Of a DNA stretch of 64,000 nt, positions 1-14,129 are shown piece after piece (the first letter of the stretch is position 1; every line of letters starts with the position of its first letter). A program made the position numbers and the translations under genes. Source of the DNA: Tiliqua scincoides (taxonomy: Eukaryota > Chordata > Lepidosauria > Squamata > Scincidae). The notes beneath the pieces were generated by a model. That model had not been told where the DNA came from. It searched no databases and worked only from the letters and a program-made list of their open reading frames with translations. The DNA lies in the NCBI RefSeq assembly GCF_035046505.1, contig NC_089830.1:5942315-6006314 (forward strand). The letters are read 5' to 3'.

Positions 1-165
1 TTATCAATGTCTGTTGGTCAAAATGGTTAGACAGAACCTCCATGTTTGGAGGCAGTGTACCACTGAAGACCAGCTGCTGAGGAAGAACAGCAGAAGAGGG
101 CTATTGCCTTCATGCGCTACTTGTGGACTTCCCACAGGCATCTGGCGGGCTACTGAAGGAAACCA
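1..165 (+). repeat. CR1/L2-type LINE 3' tail fragment
   Basis: The segment carries the decayed wording of a LINE 3' end often met in reptile genomes: an ACCACTGAAGACCAGCTGCTG start, then a GAGAGGGC-like block, then CTTGTGGACTTCCCACAGGCATCTGG followed by a GGGC(T)ACTG block. It is cut by the window edge. The same wording returns near 35,690-35,760 at the end of a longer CR1-like copy. No reading frame is intact. The family assignment is from memory of such tails, not from a search. Confidence 0.4.
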
Positions 166-302
166 TATAATGGCCGTTGCGGACCTGGCCCCGTGCTGCC
201 CCGGGGCACAGGACTGCAACATGCCAGCCCCTACTGCAACACATCGGCCCCCCCCCGGGATACTTACCCAGCTCCATATGGAGCTTTGCACCACATTCCT
301 GG

Positions 303-417
303 GTGCTCCGAAAGCCTTCTGAGGCCTCCTAAGCGCCATTAAACAGTACTTCCAGTTTTCCAACAAAAACTGGAAGTACTGTTGTGCTCCGGAGGCCTCA
401 GAAGGCTTTAGGAGCAC
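303..417. repeat. Hairpin (fold-back) repeat
   Basis: Two arms of about 55 bases face each other around a loop of a few bases near 361-365. Both outer ends read GTGCTCC...AAGCCTTCTGAGGCCTCC (one on each strand), and the inner arms read ACAGTACTTCCAGTTTT. Mismatches are confined mainly to the middle of the arms. Related GGCCTCAGAAGG and GGAGGCCT-like wording recurs at about 14,000-14,050, 30,530-30,680 and 48,250-48,430, so this is probably one copy of a short dispersed fold-back element. No target duplication was identified. Confidence 0.75.
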
Positions 418-589
418 ACACAGACTCAGCACCAGGCTTTGCTTGCCCTGGAAGGGCTCTGGAGGGTGGGCCGTGGTGACAGTGGCAAGTGCAGCAGTGC
501 CACCCCTACAAGCATGGCGACTGGGGCTTTTGCCACCCTGACCCCCCCCCCCGGAGCATCACCATATGATGGTTTACTTCAGTGATTTT

Positions 590-900
590 TTTTTTTTACA
601 GGTATTTATATACCGCCTTTCTTGGTCGTCAGATTTCTCCTCAGACTTTATTCAAGGCGGTTTACATAGGCAGCCTACTTGTAAATCCCCGTAGGGATTT
701 TTACAGTTGAAAGAAGGTTCTATCTTTCAAGAACCACAACAATTCAGATGTTTCTTTCTGATCTGGTTTCACATTCTGGCCTCCATCCTCCCACGCTCAG
801 AGCAGATGGAATAACTCGGCTCAGCTTGTCAGCTGCTTCAAGGTGGCCTTGAACTGGCAACCTGCAGGATGTTATCTTCAGGCAAACGGAGGCTCTACTC
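590..900. repeat. Unclassified dispersed repeat with 'ATATACCGCCTTTCT' start
   Basis: A run of T is followed by TATTTATATACCGCCTTTC and an AAGGCGGTTTACA block. Related starts (TTTATAGCCTGCCTTTCTCCCC, and TTTTTACCCCGCCTTTCTCCCCGAAGGGACTCAAGGCGGC) occur at about 17,400 and 36,390. These are common retroposon-like repeats of reptile genomes that I cannot assign to a named family. No gene is seen here. Confidence 0.35.
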
Positions 901-1348
901 TCTAGACCAGACCTCCTGCCCAACCAGTTTGCTGTGTGGCACTGGTGCAGCTGGCTGAGAATTCCCGCTCTGTGCCCCCTCCCCCAGTTCCTTTTAACTG
1001 CAGTCCAGGTGTATGGTTTCAATTTCTGTGGGAATCTTCCTTTCCATAACAAAAAGAATAAGGCTCTGGGACGCTGGTGGCCCCATTCCTTGGGGTCAGG
1101 CTGGACAAATGTGCTCCCTTTTTAAGGGTGCAAAATGTTCAAATAATAGGAAATCTATTGTGTCTGACACTGTTTTAAATATTTCTGTAATTGCCTTAAC
1201 ACTTAGCAACTTACGTTAAAAGGAGAAAAATCTTTCCTGGCTATGAAGAAGAGGGGGCTCAGAATGCTAGTTTGACCAACTATGTTCATGTTTCAGCAGT
1301 AGAGGAAGTCACCATTCATTCAGTGCTAATATTTCTTATTTTTTGTAG

Positions 1349-5028
<3,680 letters not shown>

Positions 5029-5334
5029 GCCAAGCATTGGTCTGGAAACCTCGGTGCAATCCCAGAGCTCAATCAAGGTCTGGACCGTGTACCATACCAG
5101 TCATTTAAAAGGTATTGCTGTTGAGCTTCTCACTTCCTCAGCATTCAAACACTGGGACAAATGTTCTTTGGGCAAAGTAGCTGGAGTCCCCACACCTCTC
5201 TTTTAGAAATTAAACACTGGAGAGAAGTACTTCCCCATCCTCCTAGTAAGTTCACTATAGAGTCTACTTACATTCTGTCAATATTTCTTAGCACAAGATT
5301 TAAAAAAACCACACAAATTATACACAAAGTAAGG

Positions 5335-5663
5335 ACAGCAAGTCCTCACTTAAATCATTTCGTTATAAAGTTGATGAGGGAAAAAAAATCAATTCCTGGC
5401 CAGGGCCACTGTCTGGAGTCTGCACGTTCTCTCCATGTCTGCGTGGGTTTTCTCCAGCCCAGAAAGCTCACATTTATTCAATTTGATATTAGAAGTGTTT
5501 TGGATCTTTTTTTAAGAGTTTGGCCATGTTTTTGTGACCAGGAATAATGCTATAAGGACTTATCATTAGCCTTCAATAGTAAAATTGGTTTTCTTAGAAG
5601 TAGTTTTGCTTTAAGCTGCAGTTTCCAAGATCCCATCCACCACGTTAAGTGAGGACTTGCTGC
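5335..5663. mobile_element. Tigger-like (Tc1/mariner) MITE in the MYOM3 3' flank
   Basis: The ends are mirror images: ACAGCAAGTCCTCACTTA at the left and TAAGTGAGGACTTGCTGC at the right. The interior has CCTGGCCAGGGCCACTGT and a GTGGGTTTTCTCCAG stretch. A second copy lies at about 31,580-31,894 in PNRC2. The element sits 307 bp after the MYOM3 stop and, if the polyA signal at 6,164 is used, would be part of the 3' UTR. Confidence 0.75.
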
Positions 5664-5754
5664 AACTTGTACGGAAGATCTTAGGTCAGTAAAACCCACC
5701 AAGGTTTGCAATGTGAAGTCAACATGTGTCGACTTTTTTATTAACATTATTTAT

Positions 5755-6000
5755 TAACATGTCGACATTATTAACATCTTTATCCCACCTCTGCTCCAGG
5801 AAGCTCAGGATGATGATATGTAATTCTATCCATTGCTCCCTGCTCCACTCCAATTTTACCCTCTCAACAACCCTGAGAGGTAGGTGAGGTTGGGATGTAG
5901 TGACGGGCCAAAGGTGGCCAGCAAGTCTTGTGGCTAAGCAGAGAATTGAGGAAGGGTCTCCCCAGTTCTTCACAGGCTACCCACCACACCACACTGGCTC
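5755..6000 (-). repeat. MIR-like SINE
   Basis: The top strand reads CTCTCAACAACCCTGAGAGGTAGGTGAGG, then GGCCAAAGGTGGCCAGC, and ends in CACCACACCACACTGGCTCC. This is the reverse complement of the MIR/CORE-SINE plan, with the tRNA-related head at the right. Other copies lie at 16,860-17,100, 44,446-44,625 and 46,545-46,800. Confidence 0.6.
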
Positions 6001-6163
6001 CTCTACTAATGTTAGTAGTAAGTAACCCCCTCTGGATTTAGTGGCTGGTATCTTGAGGAAGGTGGCTTGCATGAACAGGGATTCATTTATCTCCTGGTGT
6101 GATTATCAAGAATCTGTACTTGGCTGTTGTGTGGTTTGTGCAATACCTTCATAATATATGCTC

Positions 6164-6169
6164 AATAAA
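6164..6169 (+). terminator. MYOM3: Candidate MYOM3 polyadenylation signal
   Basis: AATAAA within CTCAATAAACTGATAAAGG, 1.1 kb after the stop codon. An earlier variant signal ATTAAA lies at 5209-5214 and would give a short 3' UTR. Which is used cannot be told from sequence. Confidence 0.45.
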
Positions 6170-8360
6170 CTGATAAAGGTGGTAATGGTACCAGAGTGAT
6201 TATAATGTGTGCATTCTAGAGCCACCATTCCAGTACATCTACGGGCTGTGGATCGGAATAAGGCTGACCCCGTGTCTTCCAGTTTTCCTTCATTTCTGCA
6301 AGGGCTAGAATAAAATTGCATGGTTTTTTTTCTTTCCCACTCTAAATGAAAGCCCCCCAAAATACTTTCCTGAGTTTTGTGCATGGCTGTGCTCTTCTCC
6401 CCCTGTAGCAAAGAGCAAAGCCCTTGTGACAGAAGGCAACAGACTCTTTAGCACATTGGCTTAAATTTTAGCTTCCCAAGGTCAGCACAAGCAATGAGAA
6501 GTTACAACGGTAGCATTGAGCAAAAATGCTTGGATGCTGGTGAACTTTTCCAGCATTGCAGATGCAGTCTCTCAGCAACTGGGCTTCAGTGAAACAGGAA
6601 AGATCTCCGAGAAAAAAAAGAAAAAGAAATGTCAGTAGATGTGTTTGCAATGTGTGGGAGAGATGGCAAAAAACACTAAGGCCAAGGCTTCTTACACAAA
6701 GCAGCTATCTCGACCCTACAAGAACTTGCTAAAACACAGCATGGTTACTAATGGTAACCAATCATAAAGCCACACACTGTTGCACAGTCTTTAATGTCAT
6801 AAAGGAGAAGATGCTTTTGCTATGTGTCCCTGGAAGCCCCACACAATGTGGAAATCTGGAATGTGACAAATAATGGAGTTCTCTGGGGCTGGATTGCCAC
6901 ATGCAAAATATGCCTGGAGGATGCACCAGGAACTTTTCCAGCATTGCAGGAAGATGGGTGGATGTACCCTATTGGAGCTGAATCCCTTGAGCTGCAGCAG
7001 AGACAAAACACTGGGTTGTATCCTAAGCGTCCATTCCTCCTGCAAACTCTTTCTGCCAGAGGAAGGAAACCTTTGGGTCCAACCCACTATAAAGGCTAAG
7101 ATACAGAATATGCTTCAAGCTTAGGAGCAATGGTTTGAAAATGCCCTTTCACATATAATACATGCATGCCTTTTCTGTCCCCAGGTGAACTCTGAAAACA
7201 CAGTTTTACAGATCACCATTAGGCTCTAGTTGGGGTCAAGTGAAGCGGTAGCTGTGGATGTGCCTATGGACTCAATCCTATCCAGTGGGGTGTGCACAGC
7301 ATCCTGTGGTGGGCAGGCATTCACAGACACCTCCTCAAGGTAGGGGAACATTTGTTCCCCTACCTTTGGGTTGCATTGCAGTTGCACCCATGCTGAAAAG
7401 TGGGATAGGATTAGACCCTTCATTGGCTAGCATCAGCACCAACCCCTCCAAATAATCAGAGCAGTTTTGCCACTATTTTTTTTTTAATCTGTAGGTTTCA
7501 AAAAAAAAAAAGGTGAAAGATTAACATTCATACTCTAGTCTTGTCCTCCGTTCATACAAGTAGGTCAACTTAGGGTTAGACAGTCATGTCTATCTCCCAC
7601 CATTGCAGAGAGGTCAGCAACAAGGCTGCATGCGTTTACGGAGAAAAGCATTATTCTTCAACTCATCTGTGATGACTTTTAAGAGGCACAGTGTGAGATG
7701 CAGAGCTGGATATGCTCAGCAAAGTAGGTCAGGCCCAGGAGGGCATGGACTCTGCTTGAATGAAGAAATACTACAGCAAACAAAGCCCTGCAGGCCTTGC
7801 CAAAATTAATAAACCCTACTTGGTCCTAGAGTGATCTTTCATCTCTATGCTACTGGTCTGTGCCAGAAACAGAAAGTGGCAGGCCCCTAGGTGTGCTCTA
7901 GGGTGCACCTCTCTTGGAAATCAGTGATTGCACTCCTATGAGCATGAATCCTTCTCACCCTCCTTCTTGCAGGGTAGTCTTTTATGCTACCACCCCCAGA
8001 ACCACCTGTGGTACGTAAAGCATGTCTCCAGGTCACCAGGTAGCAAAGCTTCTCTAAGCTAGAAGATCATTGGCTCTCTTTTGAGGTTTCTTTTATGCCT
8101 ATGTTCCTACAAATAGGCAAGCTTATAAATTTTCCAGTGGACTAGAAACATATGAGGATGCAGCAAAACAGATGATCTTCATGGTTCAAGATGAAAATGT
8201 CTGTGATCAGGAATACATCCCAAGTGCTGGATGCAGGCTGCTGCCCCCAGCACTTCCATGTTTACTTGATTAATTTATATCCCACCAATCGGTAAAGGTA
8301 GCTTATCACACCAAATACGTATAACTCATACATTTGGTTTCAGCCAGAACTGGGGAATTG
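6170..8360. other. MYOM3-FABP10 intergenic, no gene recognised
   Basis: No open frame here has similarity I can recognise. A Harbinger-like inverted-repeat copy sits at about 7,268-7,418 (ends GACTCAATCCTATCC / GGATAGGATTAGACC). The TTTTCCAGCATTGCAG wording occurs at both about 6,545 and 6,935, suggesting a diverged repeat. The remainder looks like unique, non-coding sequence. Confidence 0.5.
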
Positions 8361-8364
8361 TCAT

Positions 8365-8625
8365 AAGAACAAGAGCCCTGCCTAGTCTGGCTTCCTGTGT
8401 ACCTCATAGTGGCCCACCAGATACCTCTGGGAGCACACAAGATAAGAGACCTGCTTCCTGTTGCCAAATTTGCCCATTTACCCATCATGCATTTACCCAT
8501 CATGATTTGTAACCTGCAATGGACTTCTCCTCCATAAGAATTTTCCAATCCCCTTTTAAAGGCTTCTAGGCTAAGTGCCATCACTACGTCCCATGGCAAG
8601 GAGTTCCACAGATTGTCCTTGTAAC
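8365..8625 (-). mobile_element. CR1 LINE 3' end
   Basis: The top strand reads CATAAGAACAAGAGCCCTGCC, CTGGCTTCCTGTGTACCTCA, GTGGCCCACCAGATACCTC and ends near CCATGGCAAGGAGTTCCACAGATT. This is the inverted CR1 3' end (CTGTGGAACTCCTTGCC ... GGCTCTTCTTATG). Only the last ~260 bp is left. Confidence 0.8.
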
Positions 8626-8639
8626 TACCACATCATTGA

Positions 8640-9490
8640 TATCTTTTACAATTATTATTCGATTTCGAGAACCTTTATTGGCATTAAAACAAATATTAAA
8701 CAGGAAACAGGAATACAACAAGGTTCTGTTCACAACATAGAATTCAAGTTGGTGGAACGCATGGAGATATTTTCCTTATAACGGCTAACAAATAGTCAGC
8801 AACCAAATCAGTGGTAGCCACAGAATTATCTTCCAAAAGGGAATGCAGGGAATCATCAGGTGAACCAGAGAAGGCAGACAGAATTGGATCTAGAAAGGTA
8901 TCACGGAGTGATAGAAGAGCAGGGCAGTGACACAGAATATGAGCCACCATGTCGGGTTCCAGGGAGCAGAATTTACAAAACCTGCTATCGAACGGAACAT
9001 TATGGAATCTTCCCTCGAGAACTGCGGAGGGAAAAATATTGAATCTGGCTAGCATAAAAGCCCACCTCTTACTTGGATTGATTAGTTCCCTAAAATAATT
9101 GGCAACACGGTCGGAAGATGGTAATAGGCCAAAATAATGGGGGGAGCAGGTGGGATTGATATTAGAAAATAATGACTGAGTTTCGACTTCAAAAAGTCTG
9201 GACTTGATGATAGAATGGGCCTGATTGAGACCAGTGTCGGCAAGTGATTCTAGGGTGCTATCCAAGGATTGAAGTTTGGCTTTGAAGAGTCTGAACCAAA
9301 TGGAGGTATAGGAATCTTTTAGGAGTTCGTAGAGAAGGGAATCAGGGTGGGAATTTAAATGAAAACACAACCAGCATTTGAAGGCTAAAGACCATGCCAT
9401 GGTGGAAGGGAGATGGATCCCGAGTTCCAAGGCCATGGTCAATAACCTGATTAAATTTGGCATGCCCAGGATGCGCATTAAACAATTATT
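8640..9490 (-). mobile_element. Non-LTR retrotransposon ORF2 C-terminal remnant with open frame
   Basis: The minus strand keeps an open frame of 244 codons (9478 to 8744). Its C-terminal half contains RFCKFCSLEPDMVAHILCHC, a CxxC...HxxxHC pattern found after the reverse transcriptase of several LINE clades, followed by a leucine-rich tail ending DYLLAVIRKI. About 100 bp after the stop the minus strand reads TGCCAATAAAGGTTCTCG, a plausible LINE 3' end. The reverse transcriptase core is missing, so it is a 5'-truncated copy. The clade is not identified; it is not CR1, whose C-terminus looks different at 61-62.5 kb. A host gene is unlikely. Confidence 0.6.
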
Positions 9491-10200
9491 ATTCTATACA
9501 CAATTCATAGAATTCTTACTTTCTCCAGCTCTCTCCCTTTCAATGTGTGGTCATCATCCTGGCTGCACTCTTACACCTTCCGAGCCTTCATAGCAGCTGC
9601 ACATCCCACCTTGGCAGGTTCTCAAGATTTTATCTGTCTCTTGTCAGCTGACTTCACCACACTGCACACACTTCACATTCCTTTGAGAGCTCTTTCAGTG
9701 ACTATTGGTCTCCCATCCAAGGCTGATCCTACTTAGCATCTTCAGGCAGGGCTACAGGTCAACCTGACTTGTGAGCAGGCAATGCGATGAGAAAGCCTGC
9801 ACCCTCCTGCAGGTACTGTATCCCCACCAACAGCTGAAGGCGGAGGTGAATGAAGTGCCAAGCAGCACAGAGACTGGGGGAAGGTGGAAAGAAGGTGAGA
9901 AGGGGGCATTTCTGAGTGGTGGAGGGCAGAATGCGGAGTAGATCAGGCCTGGGAGGTGGCAGGAACAATAGAGAAGGTGAATTATCCACTCTGGAGCTTA
10001 AGAAAATGTGCAGATATAACAATCAAAATGAAGAAAAAAAAACCTAGGGGCAATATCCACTAGTAAAACTTCAAATCAAATCAAATTTTGAGACTTTCTA
10101 TCTTAGTTCTTATCCACCCCTGTCCCTTTGCTGTTCCTGTGAAGAGTCAACTGAGGTTTTTCCATGACACAGTGAACGAGAGGTTATTTCCACACTGAAC
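9491..10200. other. Upstream flank of FABP10, no gene recognised
   Basis: Pyrimidine-rich and then purine-rich sequence without a recognised repeat or coding region. AT-rich tracts near 10,030-10,080 precede the liver-gene promoter. Confidence 0.4.
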
Positions 10201-10204
10201 AAAT

Positions 10205-10310
10205 TCAGGCTTAATTATTGTTAGTTAATGGCTTAATCATTGGCAACTTGAAGTTGCAAAGGCTGTGGGATTCCCCCTATATAAAGAGCATCTGAGATCC
10301 TGCTGTCCTC
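10205..10310 (+). promoter_or_regulatory. FABP10: FABP10 proximal promoter with TATA box
   Basis: CTATATAAAG at 10,277-10,286 lies 72-79 bp before the start codon, so transcription should begin near 10,310. Upstream, GTTAATGGCTTAATC begins at 10,224 and resembles a degenerate HNF1 site (GTTAATNATTAAC), and AGTTGCAAAGG at about 10,252 fits C/EBP (TTGCAA) or HNF4-like half sites. Liver FABP promoters in fish are known to use HNF1-type sites; use of these particular sites is inferred. Confidence 0.65.
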
Positions 10311-10356
10311 TCCTCCAGCCAGCACTGCCCGTTCCGTCATTGCCCAGGTTCCAAAA

Positions 10357-13300
10357 ATGGCATTCAATGGCACGTGGCAGGTCTACGTCCAAGAGAAGTA
10401 CGAGGAGTTCCTGAAAGGGATCGGTAAGCAAGATCTGAACTCCAGAGTGCAATCGGGGGGGTCTGATGGGGATGCCTCCCCTTTTATTTGACTTGGCTGT
10501 GCCATGCTGCATGTGAAGAGGCGCAGGCAGGACAGGACAAGGTACGATCAGAAGCAACAGTCCAATTGCTATACAAGCAACAGACTCTTTGGCACTGAAA
10601 ACATTATGGGATTTCAGATATTGGCTTACAATAGAGTTGCTCAGAGTTAGGGTGTTTCAGCATTCGAGTCATTTTTCATTTCAGCTTTTTGCCACCTACC
10701 CCCAGTTTATAGCTGAAATCATCTTGGCAAGTAAGGGTGCCATTTCAGGGGTTGCAGTGTCCCCTCCTACAACAAACGATGCATCCAACCAATCAGTGGC
10801 GCCTAGCAGAGCATTGCAATGAGGATGTACATCCAGGCATGTGTCTGAATTGGCCTAATGCACAGCAGCCTCTTTCCTGCAGATCTCCTTTCCTGGATTC
10901 AGGCGATAGTGTTGACCAGTAGAGAACTACAACTGCTAGTTAGAATCCAACATTCCATACATTCCATCATTACATACAGTTAAATCACATCAGTCTAGAG
11001 ACTTCTCCTAAAACCCAAAGCTCTTTCAACTACAGACTGGCCATTTTGCTGCACCTTTCACTGAAAATAGAATATTTCCAAACAAGAGAAAGTGGCCTTT
11101 CCACACAACACATAATTAATCTGTGGAACTCACTGCCACATGATGCAGTGACAACCACTAACTTAGATGGCTTTGAAAAAGCACTAATTTGTGGAGGGGG
11201 ACACCGACTTATCAGTGGCTACTAGTCATGATATTTACGGTATCAAACAGGATCTTTGAGGAAACATCACTCCCTACATCGTGTCGCCCTGCGCCTGTTC
11301 CAGACATGCCCCTGTTTCTGGAATGACTCCATTTCAGAGCCATTCAGATGCAGGGAGGATGTGTGGGCCCAATTCCCAGTGACCAGCGCTATACGCTCCC
11401 CCCTCCTGCAACGAGCCTGGGAACCACCCAGAGCACCACAGAGGAGGATTGCATTGCCCCAAGTAACTCCCCCTGCATGCCACTGGCCCATAATACCCTC
11501 CTGTGGCCTGGCACCTGGGCCTGGGTCTCCCCAGCCACCCATTTCATCCAGTACTGGATGGTTATGCTCTATCTCTGGACTCCGTGTGCTTCTGAATACC
11601 AGTTGCAGGGGAGTAACTGCTAAGGAGGGCTATTGTGCAAGCAGGATTCTGGACTTCATGGCTTTTGGCCCTTTTTATGTTTATCATTCCTATCTACAAC
11701 ATTCTGATGTATGTTGTCTAACAAAATGCGTCTGTCTGTCTGTCTTTTTCAGGCTTGCCAGATGACCTCATCAAAGCTGCCAAAGATATTAAGCCCATTA
11801 CTGAGATCCAGCAAACTGGGAATACTTTTGTCATCACATCCAAAACTCCCAACAATTCAGTCACAAATACATTTACTCTAGGGAAAGAAACAGAAATGAC
11901 CTCCATGGATGGGAAAAAAGTGAAGGTAAGGAACACCACTGCAGATGGTGTTCTCTTAGCTACTGGCTGAGCATTCAGGTGCATCTGCATTGCAAAGGAA
12001 GGGCATCAGTGCCCTGGCTGCTTCCATGAAGGGATTCCTGGAAACTGTTAGCATTGCTTTGCATCACCAGCAGAGGACACTACATCCTTCAGTAGAAAGA
12101 CAAATCCATGTCTTTGGATGGCAAGTCAGTTGATACTGACACCGATTTAAAACCAGTCTGCGATGCAGCTTCAGAAGAGTCAAGCAGCAGAGGCTGTCTA
12201 AGGCTGTCAAAGTTCACAGCAACTTTGCAGGGTTGCTGTGAACAATTCTGGGCAATCAGCGGTCAATGGATGGTCACTGCTCCGTAGTGACTGGGGCAAG
12301 GAGGTCTGAAAACAGAGGCTTTCAGTCTGGATTCCATTCTTGTTGCTGTTTCAATGAGACAGCCATCCATGTCCCACTGCATTCTATGGAGAAGTGGCTG
12401 TTCATTGTAATGGGCCAGGATTGCACCCACAATGGTTCTTTCAAATCTCTGGGTATATTGGATATCCTTCACTCTGGTACAACTCTGGCTTGTGTTGATC
12501 ATATCCCATTTGCCTTTGGACCCCTAAATGTCAGCTGCTTGTTCATTCCTTGTTCAATAACTGGGTCTGTTTATTTTTTTTTATGTTTTCAGTGCACAGT
12601 AACCCTGGTAGATGGGAAGCTGATAGCCAAGGCCGACAAATTCATCCATGAACAAGAAATAATAGGCAATGAGATGCTGGAGGTAAGTAAATACTGATAT
12701 ATTAGGAGAAAGAGTTAAGAAAGGGTTAATTAATGTTTCAAAATGAGGTACTACATCTCCAACCTGCCTATATCCCTCCCATTAGTCTTCATTCTCAGAT
12801 ATGTGACAGACTGTTACCAGGGGGTTCAAATTCAGTGTTTTATTAATTATTATTTGGCATCCATATCCTGCCACTTGGCCCTACAGAAGTGTCAGGGAGG
12901 ATTATAGTGAAGGAAAGACACTCTGCACATATTTGCACATTATGCAGACACATTACGATTTTTACATATTCTAAGGTCTGATCCTGGCATTAGAAGCAGA
13001 TTCTAGTCTAAGCCCTGGTAGGCCTAAGCTAAAAATAAATACTGGTAGGGAGAAAGTCTTTCACTGCTCTTAACCCAGGGTAGTCCCAAGTCCCCTGACC
13101 GCCTGAGTCAGCGAGCCAAGTACTGACTCTCCTTAAACCTAGGGATGTGCCAGCCTCTGCTCCTACTCCCAGGACTGGAAGAGGAAGAGGGAGACAGAGT
13201 GGAAAAAGAAGCGTGGAGGAAAGAAGAGTGGTGGGCTAGAGTGTCAGAGACCTTCTTGATGCACACCTAATTGAAAAGAAGGAACACAAGAGAAAGGGGA

Positions 13301-13631
13301 GAATAGGATAGTGCTACTCATAGAACTGGGCTAGAATGTCTCCTTTCTTCACCAGCAGAAGTGCAACTGAGTGAGAAGGTGAGCAGGCAGGTAGACAGGT
13401 AGGCAGAGGGAGAACCTGAAAGTCTGCCACCTAGAAATACTTACCATCCAGTGCCATCTTGCCATCACCTTACACCTCCGCATAGAAGAGCCAATCCTGT
13501 GCTTCATGTTGTTTAGAGAACTTTTAGATGTGTTAGTTACCAGCAACTTAGTGATGTCTTTTCCAACTTCTTTTTCACAGACTATTACATCTGGAACAGC
13601 AAAATTCACCAGAAAAAGCAGAAAAATTTAA
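10357..13631 (+). CDS. FABP10: Liver basic fatty acid-binding protein (FABP10), complete
   Basis: A cytosolic carrier of fatty acids and bile acids in the liver. Four exons with GT/AG borders join in phase: 10357-10423, 11753-11925, 12593-12682 and 13581-13631, giving 381 nt, 126 aa plus stop. Exon sizes 67/173/90/51 follow the universal iLBP four-exon plan. The protein starts MAFNGTWQVYVQEKYEEFLK, and contains GLPDDLIKAAKDIKPI (portal helices), TSKTPNNSVTNTFTLGKE, SMDGKKVKCTVTL and EQEIIGNEMLETI, ending RKSRKI. From memory it is very close to chicken liver basic FABP (same length, same SKTP, TNSFTLGKE, MDGKKLKCTV and NEMVETIT blocks), and distinct from mammalian FABP1. A CR1 fragment lies in intron 1 at 11,020-11,235. 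All splice sites and the reading frame are intact. Confidence 0.96.
11020..11235 (+). mobile_element. CR1-type LINE fragment in FABP10 intron 1
   Basis: CACACAACACATAATTAATCTGTGGAACTCACTGCCACATGATGCAGTGACAACC-like wording followed by GATGGCTTTGAAAAAG and ATCAGTGGCTACTAGTCATGAT is the sense-strand CR1/L3 3' region. Roughly 200 bp remain and are strongly diverged. Confidence 0.65.
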
Positions 13632-13685
13632 AATACGGTGGGAAAAGATGCCCTGGTTTTGTAGGTGTTTTTATGTTTTGCAGCA

Positions 13686-13691
13686 AATAAA
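13686..13691 (+). terminator. FABP10: FABP10 polyadenylation signal
   Basis: AATAAA in CAGCAAATAAATGG, 55 bp after the stop codon, giving a short 3' UTR of about 75 nt. Confidence 0.8.
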
Positions 13692-13900
13692 TGGTACTTT
13701 CTATCAGTGGCAATGATTCGTTTTCTGTAGTTTGCTACAGTGTTGAAGGAAATCAAAAGAATAGTTGCCATGTTAAAATTGAGAAGATTTTAGGAACTGG
13801 GGTTTTGAGAGTCTGCTAAGAAATCTCTCTTAGATATCCTTAGCAACATCATAGAACTACGATTCCCAGAGTTATTAATCAGGGAGGCATGAAAGCTAAA

Positions 13901-14113
13901 TATAGTGGACCCTCGGTATCCGCGGGGGATCTATTCCAGGACACACACCCCCCCCCCCACAGATACTGAATTCCACGGATAATAAAATCTGCAGCTGGAG
14001 GGCCTCAGAAGACCTCCTGGACATGACCAGAAGTCCTCTAAGGCCCTCCAGCCCCTGGTTCAGCATCCATGGAAATGCTCGGATGCCAAGCCCTCAGATA
14101 AGGGCCCACTGTA
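13901..14113. mobile_element. Tigger-like MITE with TA duplication
   Basis: Left end TAGTGGACCCTCGGTATCCGCGGGGGATC; right end AAGGGCCCACTG then TA. The TATCCGCGG wording and TA target sites are typical of pogo/Tigger-derived MITEs. A related copy, starting CAGTGGGCCCTCAGTATCCACAGG, lies at 30,445-30,800. Confidence 0.7.
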
Positions 14114-14129
14114 CGTCTGAAAAGTGGTG

